This document shows positions 28,431 through 37,303 of a stretch of 64,000 bases of DNA, piece by piece; the stretch's first letter is position 1; each line of letters starts with the position of its first letter. Position numbers and translations under genes: made by a program. A model generated the notes under the pieces. It was not told the origin of the DNA. It worked only from the letters and a program-made list of their open reading frames with translations, and ran no database searches. This DNA comes from Cognaticolwellia sediminilitoris (GTDB lineage Bacteria; Pseudomonadota; Gammaproteobacteria; Enterobacterales; Alteromonadaceae), in assembly GCA_002104535.1 (NCBI GenBank), contig NBOG01000005.1, forward strand, positions 62,001 through 126,000, read 5' to 3'.

Positions 28431-29453
28431 ATGTCGCAAATTCACCAATTAATTGAAAACTCAAAAGTAAATGAGAGCATAGCCCGTAAACTTTTTGAAA
28501 TTGAAACTGAAGTTCTCGCCTGCCAATCGAGCGAGGAATTATTAAAGCGCTTATTAGATTTAATTCAAGCGAAATTTCAATTATCAGGAATTTCCTTACT
28601 GCTTGCCGAGCCGACACCGTTAAGTTATTTAATTAATGGTAACTTACAATCGAATTGGCACCAAAACCATACCAAAAAAATCTCTGCAGAAAAATTAGCC
28701 TTATTACATGTTGATAAAAAACCATTATTGACCAATGACTTTCATCAACTTGAAAACATCATTCCAGCTTCATTATTAACAGGCGCTCAATCCGCAGCTT
28801 TAACACCTTTATCATTAGAGGGTAAGTTATTTGGCAGTTTACTATTTACTGACAAATCACCCGCGAGATTTCACCAAAAATTAGGCACTTTTCATTTAGA
28901 GCAACTGGCGGTAAAAGTCAGTCTTTGTTTATCGAATGTATTAATTCGCGAACAATTACAGTATATGGCTCATTATGATCGGTTAACTGGTGTTGCAAAT
29001 CGCCGCTTGATGGAAGTTTGTATGAGTGAAGAGTTGATTCGTCAACGTCGCTACGGTGTGCCTTTTTCTGTGTTATTCATAGATTGCAATAAATTTAAAG
29101 CAATCAATGACACTTACGGTCATGACTGTGGTGATAAAGTACTCGCTTATGTCGCTAGTCAATTACAAGAATTGATCAGAGAAAACGATAAATGTTTTCG
29201 TTACGCCGGTGATGAATTTGTTGTCGTACTAGCAAGCCAAACATTACTTGAAGCGGAACAAGCAAGTGATCGTTTGTGCCAGTTTTTCAACAACAACCCG
29301 ATGCAATACCAAAATCTTAGATTGCCAGTAAGTATTAGTTGTGGTGCAGCCGAAAGTGACGGAAAGCAAAGTATGGACGAGTTATTGAAATGTGCCGATA
29401 AGAATTTATATGTTAATAAAAAAGCCAACAACGGCATGGTTTTTAAACTATAA
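28431..29453 (+). CDS. Diguanylate cyclase with N-terminal GAF/DUF484-like domain
   Basis: A 340-residue cytoplasmic protein. The first 170 residues look like a DUF484/GAF sensor (coiled start, then HVDKKPLLTNDF and GKLFGSLLFTDK). The C-terminal GGDEF domain begins at HYDRLTGVANRR; the active site reads AGDEF (259-263), a common active variant, and an intact RxxD inhibitory site (REND, 250-253) lies exactly five residues before it. It should make cyclic di-GMP with product inhibition. The signal it senses is unknown. It is divergent from motX and followed by an HD-GYP phosphodiesterase gene 53 bases downstream. Confidence 0.88.
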   Translation: MSQIHQLIENSKVNESIARKLFEIETEVLACQSSEELLKRLLDLIQAKFQLSGISLLLAEPTPLSYLINGNLQSNWHQNHTKKISAEKLALLHVDKKPLLTNDFHQLENIIPASLLTGAQSAALTPLSLEGKLFGSLLFTDKSPARFHQKLGTFHLEQLAVKVSLCLSNVLIREQLQYMAHYDRLTGVANRRLMEVCMSEELIRQRRYGVPFSVLFIDCNKFKAINDTYGHDCGDKVLAYVASQLQELIRENDKCFRYAGDEFVVVLASQTLLEAEQASDRLCQFFNNNPMQYQNLRLPVSISCGAAESDGKQSMDELLKCADKNLYVNKKANNGMVFKL

Positions 29454-29506
29454 ATTGTAATTTAGCTTTGTAAAATACAAAGGATATTCAGTGACATCAT
29501 CACGTT

Positions 29507-30697
29507 ATGATTAAAAAAGTTGATATAAAAGATTTAAAAAAAGGCCATTTTGTCGTCGATATAGCCGATCAACGAGGTACTTTTAATTTAACCCGTGCGG
29601 GTCATATAAAAAGTACTAAGGTAATCATTGGTTTAATCGCGAAAGGTGTCTCATCGGTATTAATTGATACCAGTAAAACATTAGTTGAACCTGTAAAAAC
29701 GGTAGCTAAAAAAACCACACCACAGCGCAGCAAGAAACTTCAAGCTACTGGCCCTAAATTGCTTGAAGTAACTCAAGCTAAAAGCCTTTTTAGTCATTCA
29801 AAAAAAATTCAGCAGCAAGTATTTAATGACGTTCAGCAAGGCCAAACCATAGATATGGCGCCAATAATCGACGCCACTAACCAAACTATTTCAGCAATAT
29901 TTAAAAATCCGGATGCCTTAATTTGTGTCATTAATATTCGCAAAAAAAATGAATATCTATTGGAACATTCTGTCGCAGTATCAGTATTGATGACGGTTTT
30001 CGCACGCTATCTTGAGCTGGATGCTAACATTACACAACAACTTGCCATAGGGGCATTGTTGCATGACGTAGGTAAAATTAAATTACCGAGTGAAATTTTA
30101 AATAAAACGGACAAGCTAAATGCTGAAGAATTCCGCATTATGCAAGAACACGTGAATCACTCAATTAATATTATTAAATCGACCCCCGGAATAACACCGT
30201 TAAGCTTAGAGGTTGCCGCACAGCACCATGAACGCGCAGATGGTTCAGGTTATCCATTGCAGTTAAAACAAGACGAAATATCAACCTATGGCAGTATGAT
30301 TGCAATTTGTGATATTTTTGACGCACTTACCGCCGAACGTATCTATAAAGAGTATTACAATCCAATTAAGGCTTTTAATATTTTAAGAAGCTTAGCGAGT
30401 GACGGGAAACTCAATGCAAAATTAGTAGATATGTTTATAAAATGTTTAGGTGTATACCCGGTCGGTACACTAGTCGAGCTTAACTCTCAACGACTGGCTA
30501 TTGTCGAAAGTCGCAACCAAGACAATCCTATCAAGCCTAAAGTACGTTGTTTTTATGATATAGAAAAAGCACAATCGACTATGGCGAAAGATATTGATTT
30601 AGCTGAAAATACTGACTATATAGTTCGCAGTGTAAGAGCTCAGGATTATGACTTTGATATAAATAAGATTATAGATTTCTTATTAACTGAAGGGTAA
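29507..30697 (+). CDS. HD-GYP domain cyclic di-GMP phosphodiesterase
   Basis: A 396-residue protein with an N-terminal DUF3391-type domain (VDIKDLKKGHFVVDI, about 1-120) and an HD-GYP domain (about 140-330). The metal and substrate residues are present: EHSVAVSV, LLHDVGKIKLP (around 183-193), HVNHS and HHERADGSGYP (around 240-250). It should hydrolyse cyclic di-GMP, opposite to the cyclase encoded just upstream in the same direction. The pair is probably co-transcribed. No membrane segment is visible. Confidence 0.92.
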   Translation: MIKKVDIKDLKKGHFVVDIADQRGTFNLTRAGHIKSTKVIIGLIAKGVSSVLIDTSKTLVEPVKTVAKKTTPQRSKKLQATGPKLLEVTQAKSLFSHSKKIQQQVFNDVQQGQTIDMAPIIDATNQTISAIFKNPDALICVINIRKKNEYLLEHSVAVSVLMTVFARYLELDANITQQLAIGALLHDVGKIKLPSEILNKTDKLNAEEFRIMQEHVNHSINIIKSTPGITPLSLEVAAQHHERADGSGYPLQLKQDEISTYGSMIAICDIFDALTAERIYKEYYNPIKAFNILRSLASDGKLNAKLVDMFIKCLGVYPVGTLVELNSQRLAIVESRNQDNPIKPKVRCFYDIEKAQSTMAKDIDLAENTDYIVRSVRAQDYDFDINKIIDFLLTEG

Positions 30698-30746
30698 ATC
30701 GTAGGTTAACATAGCTAAATATTCAGCAGAAAAGCCTACGATTTTT
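30698..30746 (+). terminator. Large-loop terminator after the HD-GYP gene
   Basis: AAATCGTAGG (30698-30707) pairs perfectly with CCTACGATTT (30735-30744) around a 27-base loop, followed by a short T run. The stem begins right after the stop codon. Confidence 0.5.
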
Positions 30747-30773
30747 CAATAATTGCACTGTAAAATTCATCTA

Positions 30774-30798
30774 AAAGCAGTCAAATTATGACTGCTTT
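30774..30798 (-). terminator. Hairpin after the M28 peptidase gene
   Basis: A perfect 10-bp stem, AAAGCAGTCA and TGACTGCTTT, with a five-base loop, 15 bases after the peptidase stop. The T run on the minus strand is short, so termination strength is uncertain. Confidence 0.5.
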
Positions 30799-30812
30799 AG
30801 AAAACAATCGCA

Positions 30813-32222
30813 TTACTTCCTAAAATCAGCCGCAGTTTGAGCAGCAAAATACGCATACATAGTATAAATAGCGGTATTGACCTTTAATGCTTCAGGGTCA
30901 ACTTTGTCCAAGGTATCATTTTCAGTATGATGATAATCAAAGTAATCAGAGCCGTCTGGAGCAAAATCAATACTCGGCATACCTGCATCACTTAACGCGC
31001 TCATATCAGATTGACCTTTAGCATTATTATCAGGTGACAGTGCAACGCCCATAGGTGCTAAATATTGTGCCAATTCACGTACTGCATTAAGTGATTGTGC
31101 GCCTACACCCGGTGTCATTTTGTAAATACGACCGATACCAAAGTCCCATTCAGCGCCAATAACATGCTGAGGCATTTCTGCTTTATGATCTACAACATAT
31201 TGCTTTGCACCTAATAAGCCAACTTCTTCAGCCGCAAATAAAATCACTCGAATAGTACGTTTTGGTCGTTTAGGAAGTTGTCCGATATGATGCGCAGCAG
31301 CCATCACCATACCAATACCTAAACCATCATCTAAAGCGCCGGTGCCAACATCCCAACTATCTAGATGTGCTCCAAGTGACACAATTTCTTCTGGCAATTC
31401 ACTACCCGTGAATTCGCCAATAACATTGGCAGATTTAGCTTTAACTTCAGCATCCGTTCTTGCTGTCATGTTTAAATACAAACTAACGTCTTTGCCACGC
31501 TTTAACTGATTAACTAATAAGTCAGCATCAGGATTTGATAAAGCCGCTGCGGGTATTTTCTTAACGCCTTCTTTGTAGCGCATTACACCCGTATGAGCGG
31601 TACGGTTATTATCAGTACCTACAGATCGCATCACAATGGCTGAAGCACCTTTCTGGGCAGCAACTACAGCACCACCAACTCTGGTACCTACAGCAGGTCC
31701 ATAACCTTCACCATCAATATGACGTTCCATTTGATATGAAACAAATGCAATCTTGCCATCCAAGCTATTGTCTTTAACTGCTTTAAGGTCAGCAAAAGTT
31801 TCAAAGTGTGCAACATTAGCAGTTAAACCTGCTTTGTCTGTGCCGATACTGCCACCAAGTGCTAATACCACAACATCATGCGGATATGGCGCAATTATTT
31901 TTGCTTTAGCATCACCGCGCAACCAGTAGCTACCGGTAACTTCTTCGGTCCATACTTTATCAAAGCCGAGCGCTTTCATTTTATTTACCGCCCAGATAAT
32001 CGACTTTTTATCGCCTTCAGAACCCATCAATCGATGCCCAACTTCGGTGGTTAATGACTCGATCAATTGGTAAGACAATTCTGATTTCAATGCCGTCGCT
32101 TTTAATGCGTCCAATTCTGCTTTTTGTTCAGCGTTCAATTGCTGTGCTGAACCAATGAAACTCGCTAAACTGAGACATAATGCTAAACACGTATTAGCAA
32201 CAACTTTTGCTTTTAGGCTCAT
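30813..32222 (-). CDS. Secreted M28 family zinc metallopeptidase
   Basis: A 469-residue exported protein with a signal peptide (about 1-27). A PA-type inserted domain is at about 130-250 (GASAIVMRSVG). The zinc-binding residues of family M28 are seen in order: GAHLDSWD, GALDDGLG, FAAEEVGLLG, and a C-terminal YHHTENDTLDK. The overall plan resembles carboxypeptidase Q/aminopeptidase-like enzymes. It probably degrades peptides in the periplasm or outside the cell. It is transcribed alone, convergent with the HD-GYP gene; substrate preference cannot be read from the sequence. Confidence 0.9.
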   Translation of the reverse strand: MSLKAKVVANTCLALCLSLASFIGSAQQLNAEQKAELDALKATALKSELSYQLIESLTTEVGHRLMGSEGDKKSIIWAVNKMKALGFDKVWTEEVTGSYWLRGDAKAKIIAPYPHDVVVLALGGSIGTDKAGLTANVAHFETFADLKAVKDNSLDGKIAFVSYQMERHIDGEGYGPAVGTRVGGAVVAAQKGASAIVMRSVGTDNNRTAHTGVMRYKEGVKKIPAAALSNPDADLLVNQLKRGKDVSLYLNMTARTDAEVKAKSANVIGEFTGSELPEEIVSLGAHLDSWDVGTGALDDGLGIGMVMAAAHHIGQLPKRPKRTIRVILFAAEEVGLLGAKQYVVDHKAEMPQHVIGAEWDFGIGRIYKMTPGVGAQSLNAVRELAQYLAPMGVALSPDNNAKGQSDMSALSDAGMPSIDFAPDGSDYFDYHHTENDTLDKVDPEALKVNTAIYTMYAYFAAQTAADFRK

Positions 32223-32541
32223 GTTTTCCCTTATTTTATTATTGAGGTTAATTACCTTTTCAAGATAATTATACCAAAAGGTTTAATACCAATCCCAGTT
32301 ATTAATTTAGCATTTACCCTGACATTAATCGCCAAGACATAATTAACTATTTCAGAACTATAACAACAAGCTAGCAAAATTAAATATCATGTTCTCGGGA
32401 ATTTACTCTTAACAGAAAGTAGCTTCATCTAATTATGGAGCGGATATAAATGAATATACCATCTAGATCTGTCATTTAAAACAAACCTCGGGGATCAAAA
32501 AAGCCGACATTTGTCGGCTTTCACTAGTGAATCTTCTTCGA
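32223..32541. other. Intergenic region between erpA and the M28 gene
   Basis: It holds the erpA terminator near its right end and otherwise AT-rich DNA that must carry the peptidase promoter. A short AATACCAAT motif at 32286-32294 also occurs near 28315 and may be a small dispersed repeat. Confidence 0.3.
32497..32522 (-). terminator. erpA terminator
   Basis: AAAGCCGACA pairs with TGTCGGCTTT around a very short loop, followed by TTTTTT on the minus strand; 19 bases after the erpA stop. Confidence 0.88.
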
Positions 32542-32883
32542 TTAAATTGAGAAAGAAGAACCACAACCACAAGTAGTGCTAGCGTTAGGATTGTTTACTA
32601 AGAAACGGCTCCCTTCGAGACCTTCGACATAATCAACTTCACCGTCGACTAAATAGCCCAAGCTCATTGGGTCAATGACCATAGTAACGCCTTTTTTAAC
32701 TATCGTCATATCACCATCGTTGACTTTTTCATCAAAGGTAAAACCATACTGAAAGCCAGAGCAACCACCGCCTGTAACATAAACACGCAATTTTAAATCT
32801 GGGTTTTCTTCCTCTGTGATCAACGATAAGACTTTAGTCGCTGCAGCGTCAGAAAATTTAATAGGTAATTCAGGATTGGACAT
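32542..32883 (-). CDS. erpA: Iron-sulfur cluster insertion protein ErpA
   Basis: An A-type Fe-S carrier of 113 residues. The three conserved cysteines are in [11 protein letters not shown] and the C-terminal TTCGCGSSF. It delivers Fe-S clusters to apoproteins, including IspG/IspH in E. coli. The ATG at 32883 matches the family start ([18 protein letters not shown]); a longer in-frame reading from 32943 adds 20 residues with no homology. Single gene with its own terminator. Confidence 0.95.
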   Translation of the reverse strand: MSNPELPIKFSDAAATKVLSLITEEENPDLKLRVYVTGGGCSGFQYGFTFDEKVNDGDMTIVKKGVTMVIDPMSLGYLVDGEVDYVEGLEGSRFLVNNPNASTTCGCGSSFSI

Positions 32884-33032
32884 AAAACTCAACTTAAACG
32901 AATGAACTGGTGTAATTATCTTAAACTTGACTGTTTTAATCAAGTATTATACTAAATGGTTTAATTAATTATCTAGATAAGCGCCGCAGATGAGCGACTA
33001 CCTTACAACTTGAAGTATTGCCAAGTTCGGTT

Positions 33033-33776
33033 TTAAGGCGAACCCTGGTAGGTATTTTCTAGACTTTTCAACCATGGGTAACTTTCGTCGATGCGATTAT
33101 ACTTTTGCCACTTACTTTTAGGCAATATTGCCGCAACATTAATCGTTTCAGGAATAAAGTTTTTAGGTAACTTTAATTCCCCACTGATAATTTGAAAATA
33201 CTGAAAACTAAAAGATAGTTCTTTTTTGGTTAACGTCGACAACTCTGACAAAGTAAAACTGGCTGGTTTATTATTCAAACTACCTGCAATAGAAAGCTCA
33301 ATATAACCTTTAGCGTAGCGCTTACGTAACAATTGTTGTACCAAAACCACTTGAAAACGATAATGATCGGCACTTTCCGATTTCGTTAGGTTTACTGCAT
33401 CAATAACTAAGCCATTAGCCTGTTTCTCTGGCGCCATAACCTTTTCATAAAAGGCCAGCTCTTTTTTAACTTGATAATGTTCTTGCTCGATAGACTTTAA
33501 CGTTTGTTGGCTCCGCTGATTAGCCATACGCTCGACTTCAAGCTCAACTTCTAAGGTATTAATACGCTGTGTTTTCTCAGCTAACTGCTGATAGACAAAA
33601 TCTAAGCGAGATTGTTGCTGGGCTAAAGTCTGTTCCTGATAACCATGGTAGAAGTTGCCGATTCGATAACCACAAAATAAAGTAACTACGATAATTGCGA
33701 GTAATAAAATAGCGGAACGAAATGCGCCTAAGCGAATTACCACAGTACTGAGATTTATTTTTGCTAACCAATTCAT
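33033..33776 (-). CDS. DUF6776-like membrane-anchored coiled-coil protein
   Basis: A 247-residue protein of unknown function. It has one N-terminal membrane helix (about 20-42), a long coiled coil (about 50-115, LAEKTQRINTLEVELEVER) and a C-terminal domain with beta-rich character (HYRFQVVLVQQLLRK, GYIELSIAGSLNN). It resembles a family, DUF6776, that I recall next to erpA in Shewanella-type genomes, often with a bactofilin gene, which is missing here. It probably faces the periplasm. Function not assigned. Confidence 0.7.
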   Translation of the reverse strand: MNWLAKINLSTVVIRLGAFRSAILLLAIIVVTLFCGYRIGNFYHGYQEQTLAQQQSRLDFVYQQLAEKTQRINTLEVELEVERMANQRSQQTLKSIEQEHYQVKKELAFYEKVMAPEKQANGLVIDAVNLTKSESADHYRFQVVLVQQLLRKRYAKGYIELSIAGSLNNKPASFTLSELSTLTKKELSFSFQYFQIISGELKLPKNFIPETINVAAILPKSKWQKYNRIDESYPWLKSLENTYQGSP

Positions 33777-33835
33777 TTGAAAAGTATTATGATATCCATA
33801 AGGTCTATAAATAATTTCAAGAAAAGCAACTTATT

Positions 33836-35524
33836 ATGAAGACAATAAACCAACTGAAAAAACGTCTTGCTTTACCGCAAACTTCTTGGCAACTATGTTT
33901 ATTAGCTGCAGTTGGTGGATTTGCATCCGCAATGTTAGTTGTGCTTTTCATTTTTGCCATTGAAGGCATACAGTCATTTTTTATGAGCCAAAAAGACGAC
34001 TATAGCAGCTTAACTTCATTAAGTCGTTTCCAATTACCAATTATTGGTGCTGTTATTATTCTATTTTTCGCTTGGTTAACTGGCTACAAATATATCCGAA
34101 GCGGTATCCCTTTTGTTTTGCACCGTTTAAAAATTGCTAATGGTGTCATACCCCTGCGAAATACTATCAATCAATTTATTGGCAGCATTGTTGCTATCTC
34201 TTTTGGCTTTTCAGTCGGAAGAGAAGGGCCCGCAGTGCATTTAGGTGCTGCGTGTAGTAGCTATATTGGCAACAAGTTAAATTTACCCTACAACGCTATA
34301 CGCAGTTTAAGTGCTTGTGGAATTGCCGCCGGTATTGCCGCTTGTTTCAATACACCAATTGCTGCCGTGCTCTTCGTAATGGAAGTCATTTTACGAGAAT
34401 ATAAAGTCCATATTTTTATTCCCGTGATGATCGCCGCTATTGTCGGCTCAATGACCACAAGCAGTATTTTTGGGCCCACCCATGAATTTGGCTTTTTCAC
34501 CACTATCTCTTTAACAACTGATCATTATCTCGCGTTAGCTATCCTTGGCCTTGTACTCGGTGTCATCGCTTTTGCCTTTAACCGCTATCTAATTTTAGTT
34601 ATAAAGCATAGTGCTCGCTTTCATATTGTCCCTCGTATACTTACCGCTGCATTTATCACCGGGGCACTGGGTTATGCCGTGCCATTTGCCATGGGTACTG
34701 ATTTAAGTGCAATTAATTTTTCCTTAGAAAATAATTTAGAACTTCAGCTACTACTGGGTTTATTAGTCGCCAAAATGGTCATGACTATAATGGCGCTAGG
34801 CCTAGGTATACCGGGTGGTATTATCGGCCCTATATTAGGTATTGGAGCAATTGCGGGTACATGTGGTTCGATTGTTGTGATGTACATTATGGGCGGCGAT
34901 ATTTCTGCTAGCGATTTTGCTTTAATGGGTATGGCTGGGTTTATGGCTGCGACACTTAACGCACCGTTAGCCGCACTCTTGTGTGTGGTAGAACTGTCTG
35001 ATCAGATTGAAATCATAGTGCCAGCAATGATAGTCATTACCAGTGCCTGTGTTTCTTCAGGACAGTTTTTTGGTAATCGTTCCATTTTTATCATGCAGTT
35101 AGAAGTTCAAGGTTTAGCTTACCGTCGACCACCATTAGAAAAGGCTCTGCAACGCATTGGTGTAATTGGTGTTATGGATGAGAATATTAAACTGTTAGAC
35201 CACGCGGATGAAAATACAATGACCGCAACCCTTGCTGAGCAACCGCTTACTGACAATGTTATTAACAAAATAACTAACGCGGATCAAAAAACCGAGTTCA
35301 TTTTCTATCAACAAAGCACGGTAAATATTGACACTGAACCCACATTAGAAAAACACACGTTGGTCCCGCTTTCTTGTCAATCAACATTAGCAGAAGCATA
35401 TCTATTATTGGTTAAACAAAGATCCGGCGGTGTTTATATTTATCAAAACAGTCCTGACGACATTATGGGAATAATCACTTTTGATTATATCCGGAGTTAT
35501 TTACTGAAAGGAAAAACTAATTAA
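33836..35524 (+). CDS. CLC family chloride channel/antiporter with CBS-like tail
   Basis: A 562-residue membrane protein with about ten to twelve helices. CLC motifs are present: SGIP (about 88-91), GREGPAVHLG with the gating glutamate, and GIPGGIIGP. The cytoplasmic C-terminus (about 440-562) includes a CBS-like segment (LVPLSCQSTLAEAYLLL, then GIITFDYIRSYLL). It would move Cl- and possibly H+ across the inner membrane; channel versus antiporter cannot be settled. The stop codon overlaps the next gene by one base (TAATG). Confidence 0.92.
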   Translation: MKTINQLKKRLALPQTSWQLCLLAAVGGFASAMLVVLFIFAIEGIQSFFMSQKDDYSSLTSLSRFQLPIIGAVIILFFAWLTGYKYIRSGIPFVLHRLKIANGVIPLRNTINQFIGSIVAISFGFSVGREGPAVHLGAACSSYIGNKLNLPYNAIRSLSACGIAAGIAACFNTPIAAVLFVMEVILREYKVHIFIPVMIAAIVGSMTTSSIFGPTHEFGFFTTISLTTDHYLALAILGLVLGVIAFAFNRYLILVIKHSARFHIVPRILTAAFITGALGYAVPFAMGTDLSAINFSLENNLELQLLLGLLVAKMVMTIMALGLGIPGGIIGPILGIGAIAGTCGSIVVMYIMGGDISASDFALMGMAGFMAATLNAPLAALLCVVELSDQIEIIVPAMIVITSACVSSGQFFGNRSIFIMQLEVQGLAYRRPPLEKALQRIGVIGVMDENIKLLDHADENTMTATLAEQPLTDNVINKITNADQKTEFIFYQQSTVNIDTEPTLEKHTLVPLSCQSTLAEAYLLLVKQRSGGVYIYQNSPDDIMGIITFDYIRSYLLKGKTN

Positions 35525-35955
35525 TGGCTAGTATTCTTTGGCTAAAAGCATTTCATGTTATTTTTATGGTGGCCTGGTTCGCGGGTATTTTTTATTTACC
35601 GCGGCTGTTTGTAAATCATGCTGAATCAACCGAAGCGTTAGTTCACCAGCAACTTAAAGGTATGGAGCGGCGATTACTGTATTTTGTCACCCCTTTTGCC
35701 ATATTAACTGTGCTGTTAGGCATCGCAATAATCTATCAATATGGTTACCCATGGTTTGCTGCAGCACATTGGCTACATGTAAAAATAATTCTGGTTATTT
35801 TACTATTGGTTTATCATGGTTACTGCTTCAAATTGGTTAAAATCTTTGCTGCTGATCAGAACACCCGATCTGGTAAGTTCTATCGGTTTTTCAATGAAGT
35901 ACCTGTTATTATTCTCTTTATCATTGTCATTTTAGCTTACATAAAGCCGTTTTAA
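35524..35955 (+). CDS. hemJ: Protoporphyrinogen IX oxidase HemJ-like protein
   Basis: A 143-residue membrane protein with four helices. The start (LWLKAFHVIFMVAWFAGIFYLPRLFV), the MERRLLYFVTPFA block and HWLHVKIILV match the HemJ/UPF0093 family, which oxidises protoporphyrinogen IX to protoporphyrin IX in bacteria lacking HemG or HemY. The start overlaps the stop of the CLC gene, so the two are translated together; hemL lies 1.3 kb downstream. Confidence 0.9.
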   Translation: MASILWLKAFHVIFMVAWFAGIFYLPRLFVNHAESTEALVHQQLKGMERRLLYFVTPFAILTVLLGIAIIYQYGYPWFAAAHWLHVKIILVILLLVYHGYCFKLVKIFAADQNTRSGKFYRFFNEVPVIILFIIVILAYIKPF

Positions 35956-36247
35956 TGCCCGCGCTTTTTTAGCTTATATAGCTTGTTGAATAGCTTTGCT
36001 GCTACCAAACTGAGGTGATATTACCAAGCCTCGGTTGCTAAAGTTTGTTAGCGTAAAGCTGTGTTAATTTATAAATGATTAAACACGATATAGAATAACC
36101 ATCATTAACTTATTTCAATTCAAGATAATGCATTCTCAGCATTCATCTTTTGTGCTATATTTCGCTGCGAATTTTCCCCGAAAGACTGAACTTATTATGT
36201 CAACGGCCCTGCGTCTTGAACATGATTCGATAATTTAGGAAGCTGCC

Positions 36248-37258
36248 ATGATGAAATTTGAAGGAAACCATATCTTATCTGTTTCACAATTCGACAGAGA
36301 GAGTATTTCCCGTATATTAGAAATTTCAACGTTAATGGCACCCTATGCCATGAGAAAGAAGCGCTGCTATGTGCTTGAAGGAGCAATTCTTAGTAACTTG
36401 TTCTTCGAACCTAGCACACGTACCCGTGTTAGTTTTGGTACCGCCTTTAATTTACTCGGTGGTTTCGTCAGAGAAACTGTCGGGCAAGAAAACTCTTCAC
36501 TTTCTAAAGGTGAGTCATTATTTGATACGGCTCAAGTCATTAGTGGTTATTCTGACGTTATTGCCATGCGGCACCCAACCATGCATTCAGTTGCTGAATT
36601 CGCCAAAGGGAGTAGCGTTCCGGTGATAAATGGTGGAGATGGTGCTAACGAACATCCCACTCAAGCACTACTTGATTTATTTACAATACAGTCTGAAATG
36701 GCTCGTTTTGACATGGGCTTAGATGGCCTTAACATCGTGTTAATGGGTGATTTAAAACATGGCCGCACGGTGCACTCTTTATCAAAACTCTTGAGTTTAT
36801 ATAACAACATCAAAATCACTATGATTGCACCACAAGCTCTACAGATGACTGCTAGTGTCGTTGATGTGTTAGTAAATGCTGGCCATGAAGTTGTCATAAC
36901 CGACAAAATTGAAGGCAATTTAGCTTGCGATGTAATTTATCAAACCCGCATACAACAAGAGCGCTTTGCTAGTAAAGATGAAGCTGATTTATATCGTGGT
37001 CATTTCAGCCTTAATAAAAAAATCTATCAGCAGTATTGTCACAAGCACACGGTCATTATGCACCCACTGCCACGTGATTCTCGTGCTGAAGCCAATGAAT
37101 TAGACATCGATTTAAATGACTTAGACAACTTAGCAATATTTCGTCAAGCGCAAAATGGCGTATTGGTTCGCATGGCCTTGTTCGCCCTGAGCTTAGGTGT
37201 CGAAAACAGACTTAGCCATTACGAAAAACCAGTCACTTGGCACACTAATAAATACTAA
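36248..37258 (+). CDS. pyrB: Aspartate carbamoyltransferase catalytic subunit
   Basis: A 336-residue enzyme of pyrimidine synthesis that joins carbamoyl phosphate and aspartate. The carbamoyl-phosphate site EPSTRTR (54-60), HPTQALLD and MHPLPRDSR are all present. It is somewhat longer than E. coli PyrB, and no pyrI regulatory gene follows, as in other marine gammaproteobacteria with the longer form. AGGAAG lies upstream of the paired ATG codons; the second (36251) is also possible. A 292-base leader with two hairpins precedes it. Confidence 0.93.
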   Translation: MMKFEGNHILSVSQFDRESISRILEISTLMAPYAMRKKRCYVLEGAILSNLFFEPSTRTRVSFGTAFNLLGGFVRETVGQENSSLSKGESLFDTAQVISGYSDVIAMRHPTMHSVAEFAKGSSVPVINGGDGANEHPTQALLDLFTIQSEMARFDMGLDGLNIVLMGDLKHGRTVHSLSKLLSLYNNIKITMIAPQALQMTASVVDVLVNAGHEVVITDKIEGNLACDVIYQTRIQQERFASKDEADLYRGHFSLNKKIYQQYCHKHTVIMHPLPRDSRAEANELDIDLNDLDNLAIFRQAQNGVLVRMALFALSLGVENRLSHYEKPVTWHTNKY

Positions 37259-37303
37259 CTTTTATCTTTATAACAAGGTTACGTTAACCGCGAGTAGCAT
37301 ATT

